Shown here: piece after piece, positions 34,638-42,679 of the stretch
How positions within the stretch are numbered: the first letter of the stretch is position 1
How the letters are laid out: every line of letters begins with the position of its first letter
Assembly (NCBI GenBank): GCA_016290995.1
Contig: JAEEVR010000013.1
Location: 1-64,000 of the forward strand
DNA length: 64,000 bases
Reading direction: 5' to 3'
DNA from: Treponema sp.
Lineage (GTDB): Bacteria; Spirochaetota; Spirochaetia; Treponematales; Treponemataceae
The notes under the pieces: model-generated
Database searches by the model: none
What the model was told of the DNA's origin: nothing
The model's input: the letters and a program-made list of their open reading frames with translations, nothing else
Position numbers and translations under genes: made by a program

Positions 34638-36092
34638 ATGGCTAACCAAACAGGACACGAATGCACTTTGGACAAAATCATTTCTTTGTGCAAGCGCAGG
34701 GGATTTGTATATCAGGCTTCAGAAATTTACGGCGGCCAGGCCGGCGCGTGGGATTACGGTCCGTTGGGCGTAAATTTTAAGCGCAACATTCAAAACGAAT
34801 GGTGGCATTACATGACCCAGCTTCGCGACGACGTGGTTGGCCTTGACAGCGCGATTTTCCAGCACCACAAGACTTGGGTAGCCAGCGGCCATGTGGCGCA
34901 CTTTAGCGACCCGATGATCGACTGCACCGAATGCAACGCCCGCTTCCGCGCCGACCAGTTGATCGAGGACTACTGCCATTCCCACAACGAAACGACAGAT
35001 AAGCCCGTTGACACGATGAGCCATGAAGAAATGAAGGCTTTTATCGACGCCAAAATCAACTGCCCCACTTGCGGAAGCAAAAACCGCAAGTACACGGACG
35101 TCCGCGAATTCAACCTTATGTTCAAGACATACCAGGGCCCCGTCGCCGATGACTCGCACTTGATTTACTTGCGCCCAGAGACTTGCCAGGGCATTTTCAC
35201 AGACTTTAAGAACATCGTTCAGTCTTCAAGAATGAAGCTTCCCTTTGGCGTGGCCCAGGTTGGAAAATCGTTCCGCAACGAGATTATTTTTAAGAACTTT
35301 ATTTTCCGCACTTGCGAATTTGAGCAGATGGAAATGGAGTACTTCTGCAAGCCCGGAACCGACGACGGAATCTTTGAAGACTGGCGCAAGTACCGCTGGG
35401 CCTTCTACCTCAAGTATGGCATCGCCGAAAAGAACTTGCAGTGGCACCACCACGACAAGTTGGCCCACTACGCCAAGGACGCTTACGACATTCAGTACAA
35501 CTTCCCGATCGGCTTTGAGGAAATCGAAGGCATCCACAACCGCACCGACTTTGACCTTTCTCAGCACACAAAGACAAGCGGAAAGGACATGGGCTACATC
35601 GACCAGGAAGACGGAAACAAGAACTACACTCCGTATGTCATCGAAACTTCGGCCGGCTTGAACAGAAACTTCTTGGCCTTTATGTGCGAGGCTTACGAGG
35701 AGCAGAATGTTGGAAAGGACGGAGCGGAAGACTACCGCACTGTCTTGCACTTGCATCCGAAGCTGGCTCCGATAACAGTCGCGGTTCTTCCGTTGATGAA
35801 AAAGGACGGACTCGCCGAGCGCGCCAAGGAAATTCAGCACACTCTCAAAGAAGAGTTCGCCACAGACTTTGACGTTTCTGGAACGGTTGGCAAGCGCTAT
35901 CGCCGCCAGGACGAAGTCGGAACTCCTTTCTGCGTTACAATCGACTACGACACAATCACAAAAGATTCGCCCAACTACGACACTGTCACTGTTCGCGACC
36001 GCGACAGCATGGACCAGGAGCGCGTAAAGGTAAGCGAATTGACAGCCTACATCCAAAACGCAATCCGCAACTACAAGCCGGTTCAGCGCTAA
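34638..36092 (+). CDS. glyQS: Glycyl-tRNA synthetase, dimeric eukaryote/archaeal type
   Basis: A 484-residue class II synthetase that charges tRNA-Gly. It is the single-chain alpha2 type used by eukaryotes, archaea and some bacteria, not the alpha2beta2 GlyQ/GlyS enzyme. QASEIYGGQAGAWDYGPLG starts the catalytic domain (motif 1 region), a zinc-ribbon-like insert follows (INCPTCGSKNRKY), and motif 2 is FRNEIIFKNFIFRTCEFEQM. The C-terminal anticodon-binding domain begins near residue 375 (LAPITVAVLPLMKKDG). The start at 34638 has a GGAG site. An aldo/keto reductase gene follows after 18 nt. Confidence 0.95.
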   Translation: MANQTGHECTLDKIISLCKRRGFVYQASEIYGGQAGAWDYGPLGVNFKRNIQNEWWHYMTQLRDDVVGLDSAIFQHHKTWVASGHVAHFSDPMIDCTECNARFRADQLIEDYCHSHNETTDKPVDTMSHEEMKAFIDAKINCPTCGSKNRKYTDVREFNLMFKTYQGPVADDSHLIYLRPETCQGIFTDFKNIVQSSRMKLPFGVAQVGKSFRNEIIFKNFIFRTCEFEQMEMEYFCKPGTDDGIFEDWRKYRWAFYLKYGIAEKNLQWHHHDKLAHYAKDAYDIQYNFPIGFEEIEGIHNRTDFDLSQHTKTSGKDMGYIDQEDGNKNYTPYVIETSAGLNRNFLAFMCEAYEEQNVGKDGAEDYRTVLHLHPKLAPITVAVLPLMKKDGLAERAKEIQHTLKEEFATDFDVSGTVGKRYRRQDEVGTPFCVTIDYDTITKDSPNYDTVTVRDRDSMDQERVKVSELTAYIQNAIRNYKPVQR

Positions 36093-36110
36093 TTTTGGCC
36101 GGACGCTAAG

Positions 36111-36866
36111 ATGGATTACGTAGGGTTGGGAAAATCTAACTTAATGGCAAGCCGCGTTGGCTTTGGCGCGATGTCCTTAAAGGACATCGACGGCGAAGAA
36201 AACGCGGCGATTCTCATTCACAAGGCTTACGACGCGGGCGTGAATTTTTTTGACATTTCCCATACCGTTCCCGAAAGCGAAAAACGCCTTGGCGCCTGCT
36301 TGCACGGAATCCGCCAAAACGTAATTCTTAGCACAAAGGCCTGCGTCCTTGACGCGCGCTCGCTTGCCGAAGATTTGGAAGCCAGCCTTGACGCCTTGCA
36401 AACCGACTACGTGGACTTGTTCCAATACGAAGTTGACGAAAAAGGCTTGGCTGACTTTGACCAAGTCGTGGCGCAAATGAAGCGCTTGCAGGAACGGAAT
36501 AAAATCCGCCACTTTGGCCTTGCGACGGAAAATTTAGACATCGCCCAAAAAGCGATTGACTTTGGACTTTTTGAAACGGTTCAAGCTCCCTTTAATATGT
36601 TGATTGACGGAGAAGGCGAGCGGCTTGCAAAAGAAGCGGCGCAAAAAGACATTGGCTTTATCGCGATGAAACCCCTTTACGGCGGCTTGGTCCAAAACAC
36701 GCCGCTCGCTTTGGGTTACCTTTACCAATTCGAAAACGTCGTTCCCCTTTGGGGCGTTAGAAACCTTGAAGAGTTGGAACAGATTCTTTACTTTAACGAC
36801 CATCCGCCTGTAATCGACGAACAGTTTAAGGCTGAGGTTGAAAAAGTAAGGGATTTCTTTAATTAG
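36111..36866 (+). CDS. Aldo/keto reductase homologue with altered active site
   Basis: A 251-residue protein with the aldo/keto reductase TIM-barrel pattern (SRVGFGAMSLKDIDG, NFFDISHTVPESEKRLG, RHFGLATENLDIAQKAI). Compared with related reductases, the catalytic Tyr position (normally in FDTARGYTDSE-like sequence) is Val, and the His of YxDxYQxH is replaced by Glu in YVDLFQYE. The Asp and Lys (ILSTKA) remain. It is also shorter than the usual 280-320 residues. It may therefore have lost reductase activity or use a different chemistry. It follows glyQS by 18 nt and its stop interleaves with that of the convergent HD-GYP gene. Confidence 0.8.
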   Translation: MDYVGLGKSNLMASRVGFGAMSLKDIDGEENAAILIHKAYDAGVNFFDISHTVPESEKRLGACLHGIRQNVILSTKACVLDARSLAEDLEASLDALQTDYVDLFQYEVDEKGLADFDQVVAQMKRLQERNKIRHFGLATENLDIAQKAIDFGLFETVQAPFNMLIDGEGERLAKEAAQKDIGFIAMKPLYGGLVQNTPLALGYLYQFENVVPLWGVRNLEELEQILYFNDHPPVIDEQFKAEVEKVRDFFN

Positions 36867-38122
36867 TCTTCAGAAATTCCCAACGATTTTAATACGTCAG
36901 AAACTTCTTGTTGGTTCAAAACGCGGACAACTTTGTTTGAGGCTTCGTCCGTTTCTACCGTGCGGGGATCGCCGTCGGCGGCTGTTTCGCCAAGGATTTG
37001 AGCGATCGGATGTTTTGGATCGTCTGGATTTGTGTCTGTGATTTGCGCGATTTTTCCGTTGGCCAAGTAAACGTAAACGCCGATTGGGAAAACCGAGAAA
37101 GAGTAAAGCAAGGCCTTGATTACGTTCTCGTCGTATTGCTTGGTTGAGTTGCGCAAGATTTCCAACATAGCCTCATATTTGGGGCGGGCGCTTCTGTAGT
37201 GGCGCGGAGCGGTAATCGCTTCAAAGGCGCAGGCTACGGCGATGATTTTTGCGTAAGTTGAAATGTTGTCTGTGGCGATATGGCGCGGATAGCCTGAGCC
37301 GTTTTCTTTTTCGTGGTGCTCCAAAACCGCGCGCTGGATTGGAAGGCCAAAACCGACTTCCTTAAGCAATTCGTAGCCAAGGATCGGATGGCTGGCAAGC
37401 TTGGCCTTTTCTTGCGGCTGCAATTTTTTGTCTGTGATGTAAAGTTGGGGCGGCAAGCGCAACATTCCTATTTCGTGCAAAATGCAAGCCTCGCCCAATT
37501 CCACCATTTGATTGAATTGCAAGCGCAACCTTGTGCCGATTGTCAAAGCGATTACGGTTGAACGCATCGCGTGGTTTACCAAGAATTTTTTGTCAGTTTG
37601 CTCGGCGCGCGGATTGATGCGGAGAACAAAGCGGCGGTTTTCGCGTACAAAAATTATAAGCTCTTGAACAACCTTTGCCAGTTGTTCTTTGTCGATTTCT
37701 TTGTGCGTTGAGTAATGGGTGTAGAGGCTTTCGATGTAGTCGGAATAATCCTTGTAAACCTTGTGGGTCATTTCCATTCGCGACGCTTCTGTGTTGAGCG
37801 TTTGGATCAATCTAGACGCGTCTTGAAGGCTGTTCTTTAACTCATTGTTTTTTTGCATGCGCTCTCTGGCGCGTTCGGCATCCTCTTGCTGGGTTTCCAA
37901 AATTAGGTCTTCGGCGGAACGGTTGATAATCTCTTTGTCTTTTGTTCCGTCGTCTATCGTTCCATCGCAAGAAACAGAGGTAAAGCCCCAAGTTATAAGC
38001 TCTTTGATGAGTTCTTGAGTTACAGGAAAGCCTTTTCCCAAAACGAGAAATTCTTTGTCGAGAATCAAGTGGTCTGTAAAAATCAACGCGGGTTTTAGGG
38101 CGTTAACTTCAAAGGCATTCAT
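36863..38122 (-). CDS. HD-GYP-related protein with HE in place of HD
   Basis: A 419-residue cytoplasmic protein. Residues 1-60 match a small N-terminal domain often found before HD-GYP modules (DUF3391-like, ALIFTDHLILDKEFLVLGKG). Residues about 160-340 form the HD-GYP domain. The HHExxNGSGYP motif (EHHEKENGSGYP) is intact, but the HD metal pair reads His-Glu (ILHEIGML) and the following Lys of HDIGK is Met. HD-GYP enzymes hydrolyse cyclic di-GMP at a di- or tri-iron site, so this substitution may weaken or change activity. A C-terminal tail of about 70 residues follows. The gene is preceded by a structured leader with a terminator. Confidence 0.85.
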   Translation of the reverse strand: MNAFEVNALKPALIFTDHLILDKEFLVLGKGFPVTQELIKELITWGFTSVSCDGTIDDGTKDKEIINRSAEDLILETQQEDAERARERMQKNNELKNSLQDASRLIQTLNTEASRMEMTHKVYKDYSDYIESLYTHYSTHKEIDKEQLAKVVQELIIFVRENRRFVLRINPRAEQTDKKFLVNHAMRSTVIALTIGTRLRLQFNQMVELGEACILHEIGMLRLPPQLYITDKKLQPQEKAKLASHPILGYELLKEVGFGLPIQRAVLEHHEKENGSGYPRHIATDNISTYAKIIAVACAFEAITAPRHYRSARPKYEAMLEILRNSTKQYDENVIKALLYSFSVFPIGVYVYLANGKIAQITDTNPDDPKHPIAQILGETAADGDPRTVETDEASNKVVRVLNQQEVSDVLKSLGISED

Positions 38123-38141
38123 CCGTTTTTTAAACCTCTAT

Positions 38142-38268
38142 AAAAAAAAAGTTGGAAACCTCACACAGCCTCCAACTTTGATGCATTATCAGTTCATACA
38201 GGCGTCTGGATGTCGTTACGTCTGTATTGTTGAACTCGTTACATTTATATTGTCGGAAACCGATTATA
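38142..38268 (-). ncRNA. Structured leader or small RNA ending in an intrinsic terminator
   Basis: Between the DUF115 and HD-GYP genes, the minus strand reads a TATAAT box (38268-38263), an imperfect hairpin (ACAGACGT with ACGCCTGT plus flanking GTTCA/TGAAC pairing), and then a terminator. The terminator is AAAGTTGGA (38179-38171) pairing with TCCAACTTT (38156-38148), followed by nine T. This could be a small RNA of about 115 nt, an attenuator in front of the HD-GYP gene, or only the terminator of the upstream operon. No good -35 box was found. It matches no riboswitch that I know. Confidence 0.4.
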
Positions 38269-38273
38269 AAAGT

Positions 38274-40172
38274 TTAGCAGATTTTTAAAAATTCTTCAAT
38301 TGATTTTGCCAATTCTGTGTATATGATTTTGCTTTTTGCCGCGTTGGCCAAAAATGGGTTTTGCGGGATATTTACGCTCAAAAACAGCTTTTCCAGCTGC
38401 CGCGCGGTGGGAAAAACAAGGGCGGCGATGTTTTTGGCGTCGCTTCCCATAATTTCTTGGTCGATGGCGTCCAGTTCGCCGATGCGTTTTGCGGCCCGGC
38501 TGTCTCCGCAAAGAATGTCGTTGCAGAGAGCGATTCCCTTTTTGGAAAGCGATTCGATTTTTTTAAGGCCGCAAGTCAATTCATTAAGCAGGGCGGCAAA
38601 CTTTTCTTTGTCGTAAAGGCTTGCAGCGGCGGAACGTTCGGCGCGGTCAAAGAAGGCGGCTTTTTGTTCGGTGATTTTTGGCTTTTTTAGGAAGTCGTCG
38701 ATGGAACGGAATTCAACTCCTTTAATCGCAAGTCCTTTCTTTGAAAAAGAATAGGTTTTTGTCGCCGGAGAGGCGGAGATCGCGTTTTCAAACCACCAGG
38801 CAAAAAGCTTCATTCGCTCGTCGGTGATGATTTTATTTCCTTCAAAGTCCAAGGCTTCTTGGTTTTTGGCCGAGAACAAAATGCGGGCTGTTTGGCCTTC
38901 GGCGGGATTTTGGCGCTTTGAGCAATTGTGGGCGGCTTCTTCAAAGGAACTGCCTTTTATGTGCGTCTGCTTGTTTGGGTAGCCCAAATCAAGACCGGCG
39001 GCGTAAATCTCTTTCGCGCCAATCGCGCGGGCAAAATCCCAGGCGCTTGTGGCCACTGACCCGCCCGAAGCAAGCGAGCCTTTTTTGCCAAGCCGTTCCT
39101 CAAAATATTTTCCAAGCGGAAAAAGCGAAGACATCAAGACGATTTTTTTACAGTCAAACCTAAAGGCGCTTGGATAGGCCGCGCTTTCGGCGACTAAAAT
39201 CGATTGGGGCGAAGAAAGGCCGGCCAAGTGCCGCCAAGCCCAATATTGCGGATCTGTCAAAAAAATAAAGTCAGGCTGAACGCCGGCCTTGAGACATGCG
39301 CGCAAGGCTGTGTCCACCGCGATTGTAACGGCGCGCTCTTGGATTTCCTTTAAATGCGGAAGGACAGTTTGAAGCGTAGGACCGGCCGCAAGCAAGACGC
39401 AAGGTAAGGCTTCGTCTTGGCCAAAACGCGCGGCGCCAAAAAAAGACGACACACCGGCAAGCTCTTGCATTTGCCTTAAATTGCGCGCGCCGTTTTTTAG
39501 CCACAAACGGCCGAATTTTTCCAAAGTGTTTGTGTTTACTTGCGCTTTATCTTTGTGCTGTTGGCCGCGCTTAAAGAAAGCGTCAAACCATTCTTGGGCG
39601 TGCGCCGTTTGCGATTTTTGCGCAAAGGTTTGGGACTTTTCAAAGCCGCCCGCGCATTGGACTAAAGTCGCCGCTTGCTCCACGTCGGCGCCGATTACAA
39701 AAAATAGTTTTGGGATCTTAAAAAGTTCCGTAAAGTCTAAAGAGGCCAAGGCGGCAAAAAAATGCGGCGCCGACGGTTCTAGGATTACAAAAGTTTTTTG
39801 TTCCGCTCCGGGAATTTGCGCGGCGGCGATTGGAAGGTAGCCCAGGCCGATTCCAGCAAAAACAATAATTTCTTTTTCCGAATCTTTTATCGTCGCGGCG
39901 GCGCGTTCCGCTTCGGCCTTTGGATTGTAGGCGGAATGAAGCGGCAGGCCGTTTTGGCTTGCGGTCAAGGCGCCGCTTTTGGAAATTGAAAAATTGTAAA
40001 AGGGAAAAGTTGCGTTTAGAAATGCGACCGCATCTTGGCCTTGCAAAGAATCTTGGCCGGCCGCTTTTAGGCCGCGCGATAAGTTTGCCGGGATTAGCGG
40101 TTCCAACATTCGCGCCAAGGCGGCAAAGCGCTCGGTGAACAAAGAAAAGTTTTCATTCCATGTAGATGTCAA
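38274..40172 (-). CDS. DUF115/MptE-like protein (Maf-type flagellin glycosylation candidate)
   Basis: A 632-residue protein. The core (about residues 225-430) carries the DUF115 pattern: PCVLLAAGPTLQTVLPHLKE, AVTIAVDTALRACLKAGVQP, DFIFLTDPQ and AAGLDLGYP. In bacteria this domain marks Maf proteins, implicated in transferring nonulosonic acids to flagellin; in archaea it is in MptE. Flanking helical regions at both ends match the long Maf layout. The first start is a TTG at 40172, inside the end of the PBP gene; a second TTG at 40142 is possible. It shares an operon with ftsI. The role in flagellar glycosylation is inferred from family only, as no flagellin gene is near. Confidence 0.8.
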   Translation of the reverse strand: MTSTWNENFSLFTERFAALARMLEPLIPANLSRGLKAAGQDSLQGQDAVAFLNATFPFYNFSISKSGALTASQNGLPLHSAYNPKAEAERAAATIKDSEKEIIVFAGIGLGYLPIAAAQIPGAEQKTFVILEPSAPHFFAALASLDFTELFKIPKLFFVIGADVEQAATLVQCAGGFEKSQTFAQKSQTAHAQEWFDAFFKRGQQHKDKAQVNTNTLEKFGRLWLKNGARNLRQMQELAGVSSFFGAARFGQDEALPCVLLAAGPTLQTVLPHLKEIQERAVTIAVDTALRACLKAGVQPDFIFLTDPQYWAWRHLAGLSSPQSILVAESAAYPSAFRFDCKKIVLMSSLFPLGKYFEERLGKKGSLASGGSVATSAWDFARAIGAKEIYAAGLDLGYPNKQTHIKGSSFEEAAHNCSKRQNPAEGQTARILFSAKNQEALDFEGNKIITDERMKLFAWWFENAISASPATKTYSFSKKGLAIKGVEFRSIDDFLKKPKITEQKAAFFDRAERSAAASLYDKEKFAALLNELTCGLKKIESLSKKGIALCNDILCGDSRAAKRIGELDAIDQEIMGSDAKNIAALVFPTARQLEKLFLSVNIPQNPFLANAAKSKIIYTELAKSIEEFLKIC

Positions 40173-42036
40173 TTTCCATGTTCTCCGTGACTGGCGTTCC
40201 AGGCGGCGGCGTTTGTTTTGTTACCCAGCCGATTCCGTAAATGTTGATCTTAATGTCTTTGCGGTTAAGGAGCGGAAGCAAATCCTTTTTGGACATTCCA
40301 GTAAAGTCTGGAAGAGTTTTTCCAAGCTTGACGCCTTCTTTTGAAGAAATGGAAATGCGGCCTGAGTGGGCCAAAGAAGCGGCGTCGCCTCGGCTCATTC
40401 CCAAGTGGTCGATGATGGCGTCGGCGGAATCTTTGATTACAGGCGCTACGATGCGGCTTGCAAAGTTGATGCCGCGCGATTTTTGGATGACGATGTACAA
40501 AATGATTTCCGGGTCTTCGACCGGGAACACCGCAAGAACGTCTGACAAAAAGTCAGTGTCGCTGTAACCGCCGTGTTCGTGGTCGGCCATTTGCGCGGTT
40601 CCTGTCTTTACGCCAATAGTTATGTCGCCAAGCGCGGCGCGCCAACCGATGCCTTTTTCGGCGCCGGTTTGCATGCAGCTTAAAATGTAGGCGGCGGTTT
40701 CTTCCGAAATCACTTGCTGCTTGCGTTCGGGCTGATGCTGGAAAACTACGTTTCCTTCGTTGTCGGTTATTTTAGAGATTACCGAAAGCTTTACCGGATG
40801 TCCGCCGTTGGACAAAACCGTCGCCGCCTCGATCACTTGCAAGGCCGTAACAGCGACTTCTTGTCCGATTGAAATAGTCATCTTGGAGCGGGCAGACCAA
40901 AAGCGGCTGTTCTTTCCGGGAAGCATGCCGGCGCTTTCGCCTGGGAGCTGGACGCCGGTTTTTTGTCCAAAGCCAAACTGGCGCAATTTTGCAAGGAAGG
41001 AGTCGGTGTCCATTCTGTCGGTGATTTGCGCCGTTACGTCGTTGCACGATTGCTCCAAGGCGCCGCGGGCGGTAAGGTATCCGTGCTTTGACAAACAGTT
41101 GATGTGGACGCGCTCTCCGTTTGACATGACTTTTTCAAAAACGCGGTCGCAGTAAAATGATTCGTCCTGCCTAAATAGGCCTGCGTCGTAGGCCGCCGCG
41201 ATGCTGAATACTTTGAATACAGAGCCAGGTTCGTAAAAGGTCATCGCGGGCCTGTCAATCGTTTCTTCTATCGTGGCGTTTCCGTAATCGTTAAGGTTGG
41301 CTTCGGGCAAGCTAAGGTAGGCCAAAATTTCGCCGGTCTTTGCGTAGGCGGCCAAGAGCATCAAGTTGGCGCCTTGCGTGTTTTCCAACGCCTCGCGGGC
41401 GATCTTTTCCAACTTGTATTGCAAGTTCGCGTCAATCGTAAGGTAAACGTTCTTTCCTTGCTCGGGTTTTGTTTCGCCCGCTTTTGCCTGGGGCTGCAAG
41501 ATCGGCTGCATTGAGTATTCAATTCCGGCAAGGCCCTTTCCGTCGTCGCCCATGTAGCCGATCAACTGCGATGCCAAAGTGTTTTCGGGATAAATGCGTC
41601 CGGGAATTTTGTCGTAGCTTACGGCGGCCCTGTATTGCTTTTGGTCGGTGATTTTTTTGACGGCCTCGTAAGTGGTAAGGGGCATCTTTTTCTTTATGTA
41701 GGCAAAGCGGGAATTTTTCTTTTCCAGCGCTTTTCTTATGATGCCGATGATTTCGTCCTCTTCCATTTCCAAAATGGGAGCCACGTCGCGCGCAAAGTCT
41801 TCGGGGTTTTTGATTTTGTGGGGATTGATTCCCATATGAAAAAAGTTTGTGTCAACGGCAAGCGGCTTTCCGTTTCTGTCCACGATGGAACCGCGTTCCA
41901 CCGCAGGAGGCTTTTGAGCGATTCTTTCGGGCGTCTTGGCCGACAAGCGCGCGTAGCGAATCAATATCGTCGCCGTCAGCAAGCAGCAAAAAACGGAAAA
42001 GACAATTATGCGCCATTTTGGAAAAAAGCCGTTCAT
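40153..42036 (-). CDS. Class B penicillin-binding protein (FtsI/PBP2b-like) with PASTA domain
   Basis: A 627-residue peptidoglycan transpeptidase. It has one N-terminal membrane anchor (IIVFSVFCCLLTATILIRYA), a dimerisation domain (GSIVDRNGKPLAVDTNF) and a transpeptidase domain. The active-site motifs are SVFK (in YEPGSVFKVFS), SCND, and KTGTAQ. The last 60 residues form a PASTA domain (KLGKTLPDFTGMSKKDLLPL), usual in FtsI/SpoVD of Gram-positives and in spirochaetes. The protein acts in the periplasm in septal or lateral wall synthesis. It overlaps the DUF115 gene by 20 bp on the same strand, with signal peptidase upstream. Confidence 0.93.
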   Translation of the reverse strand: MNGFFPKWRIIVFSVFCCLLTATILIRYARLSAKTPERIAQKPPAVERGSIVDRNGKPLAVDTNFFHMGINPHKIKNPEDFARDVAPILEMEEDEIIGIIRKALEKKNSRFAYIKKKMPLTTYEAVKKITDQKQYRAAVSYDKIPGRIYPENTLASQLIGYMGDDGKGLAGIEYSMQPILQPQAKAGETKPEQGKNVYLTIDANLQYKLEKIAREALENTQGANLMLLAAYAKTGEILAYLSLPEANLNDYGNATIEETIDRPAMTFYEPGSVFKVFSIAAAYDAGLFRQDESFYCDRVFEKVMSNGERVHINCLSKHGYLTARGALEQSCNDVTAQITDRMDTDSFLAKLRQFGFGQKTGVQLPGESAGMLPGKNSRFWSARSKMTISIGQEVAVTALQVIEAATVLSNGGHPVKLSVISKITDNEGNVVFQHQPERKQQVISEETAAYILSCMQTGAEKGIGWRAALGDITIGVKTGTAQMADHEHGGYSDTDFLSDVLAVFPVEDPEIILYIVIQKSRGINFASRIVAPVIKDSADAIIDHLGMSRGDAASLAHSGRISISSKEGVKLGKTLPDFTGMSKKDLLPLLNRKDIKINIYGIGWVTKQTPPPGTPVTENMEIDIYME

Positions 42037-42128
42037 TAGAATATTCCCACCAAGCGATAATTATACACGATTTTTGCAAAAAGTTCTAGAGCGTGACGCT
42101 TCCCGGACAACCGCAAAGCGAGCGGGCG

Positions 42129-42656
42129 TCAGTAAACGCGGGCAAGCACGTTCTTTATGGGGACAAAGCCGTAGTCGCGGGAATCTCGCGAAAGGCTTGC
42201 GTTGTCTCCGATTGCCAGAATGTAGCCGTCGGGAACGGCTTTTGTGGTCCACAGCTTGTGGTATTGGAGCGGGGTTAATGGGAAGCTTTGGCCGTTGACA
42301 AGCAGGCGATAGTTGTCATTTTGTTCAACGCATTCAAGCTTGTCGCCGGCGGTCGCGGCGCAGCGCTTTACGACCCAGTAGTTTTGGTACATGTAAAGGA
42401 CTTTTTGGCCTGTTTTAGGCTTGTTCCAGTTGAACAACAGCTCCGCCTTAAAGGGATTTTGCAGGCCGTAGGCCGTTTTATTGGCCGCTATAAACGTTCC
42501 GTCTTTGATTGCCGGCTCCATCGACTGGCCGCTGACCCTGTAAAAGTCCAAGGCAAAGGCCTTTGCAAGCAGGGCGATCGCGATTCCAACAAAGACGCAG
42601 AGAAAAACGTTGATTTTTGGGCCATTATTTTTGTCGATTTCTTCCACTTTTTCCAA
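42129..42656 (-). CDS. lepB: Signal peptidase I
   Basis: A membrane protease of about 175 residues that removes signal peptides from exported proteins. An N-terminal helix (INVFLCVFVGIAIALLAKAF) is followed by the catalytic serine motif SGQSMEPAIKDG and the catalytic lysine in VVKRCAATAGD. The box E sequence is GDNASLSRDSRDYGFVP. The start is uncertain: no ATG lies in the right place, and a TTG at 42656 or a GTG at 42647 fits best. A longer open frame to 42740 would run into the divergent HD-GYP gene and is rejected. The ftsI-like gene lies 92 nt downstream. Confidence 0.9.
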   Translation of the reverse strand: MEKVEEIDKNNGPKINVFLCVFVGIAIALLAKAFALDFYRVSGQSMEPAIKDGTFIAANKTAYGLQNPFKAELLFNWNKPKTGQKVLYMYQNYWVVKRCAATAGDKLECVEQNDNYRLLVNGQSFPLTPLQYHKLWTTKAVPDGYILAIGDNASLSRDSRDYGFVPIKNVLARVY

Positions 42657-42679
42657 AAATGCGCTATAATGGAAATATA

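Noticed and set aside
35226-36056. A 276-codon minus-strand frame opposite glyQS
   Set aside because: Complement of a strongly conserved synthetase; V/L/A-rich shadow sequence without motifs.
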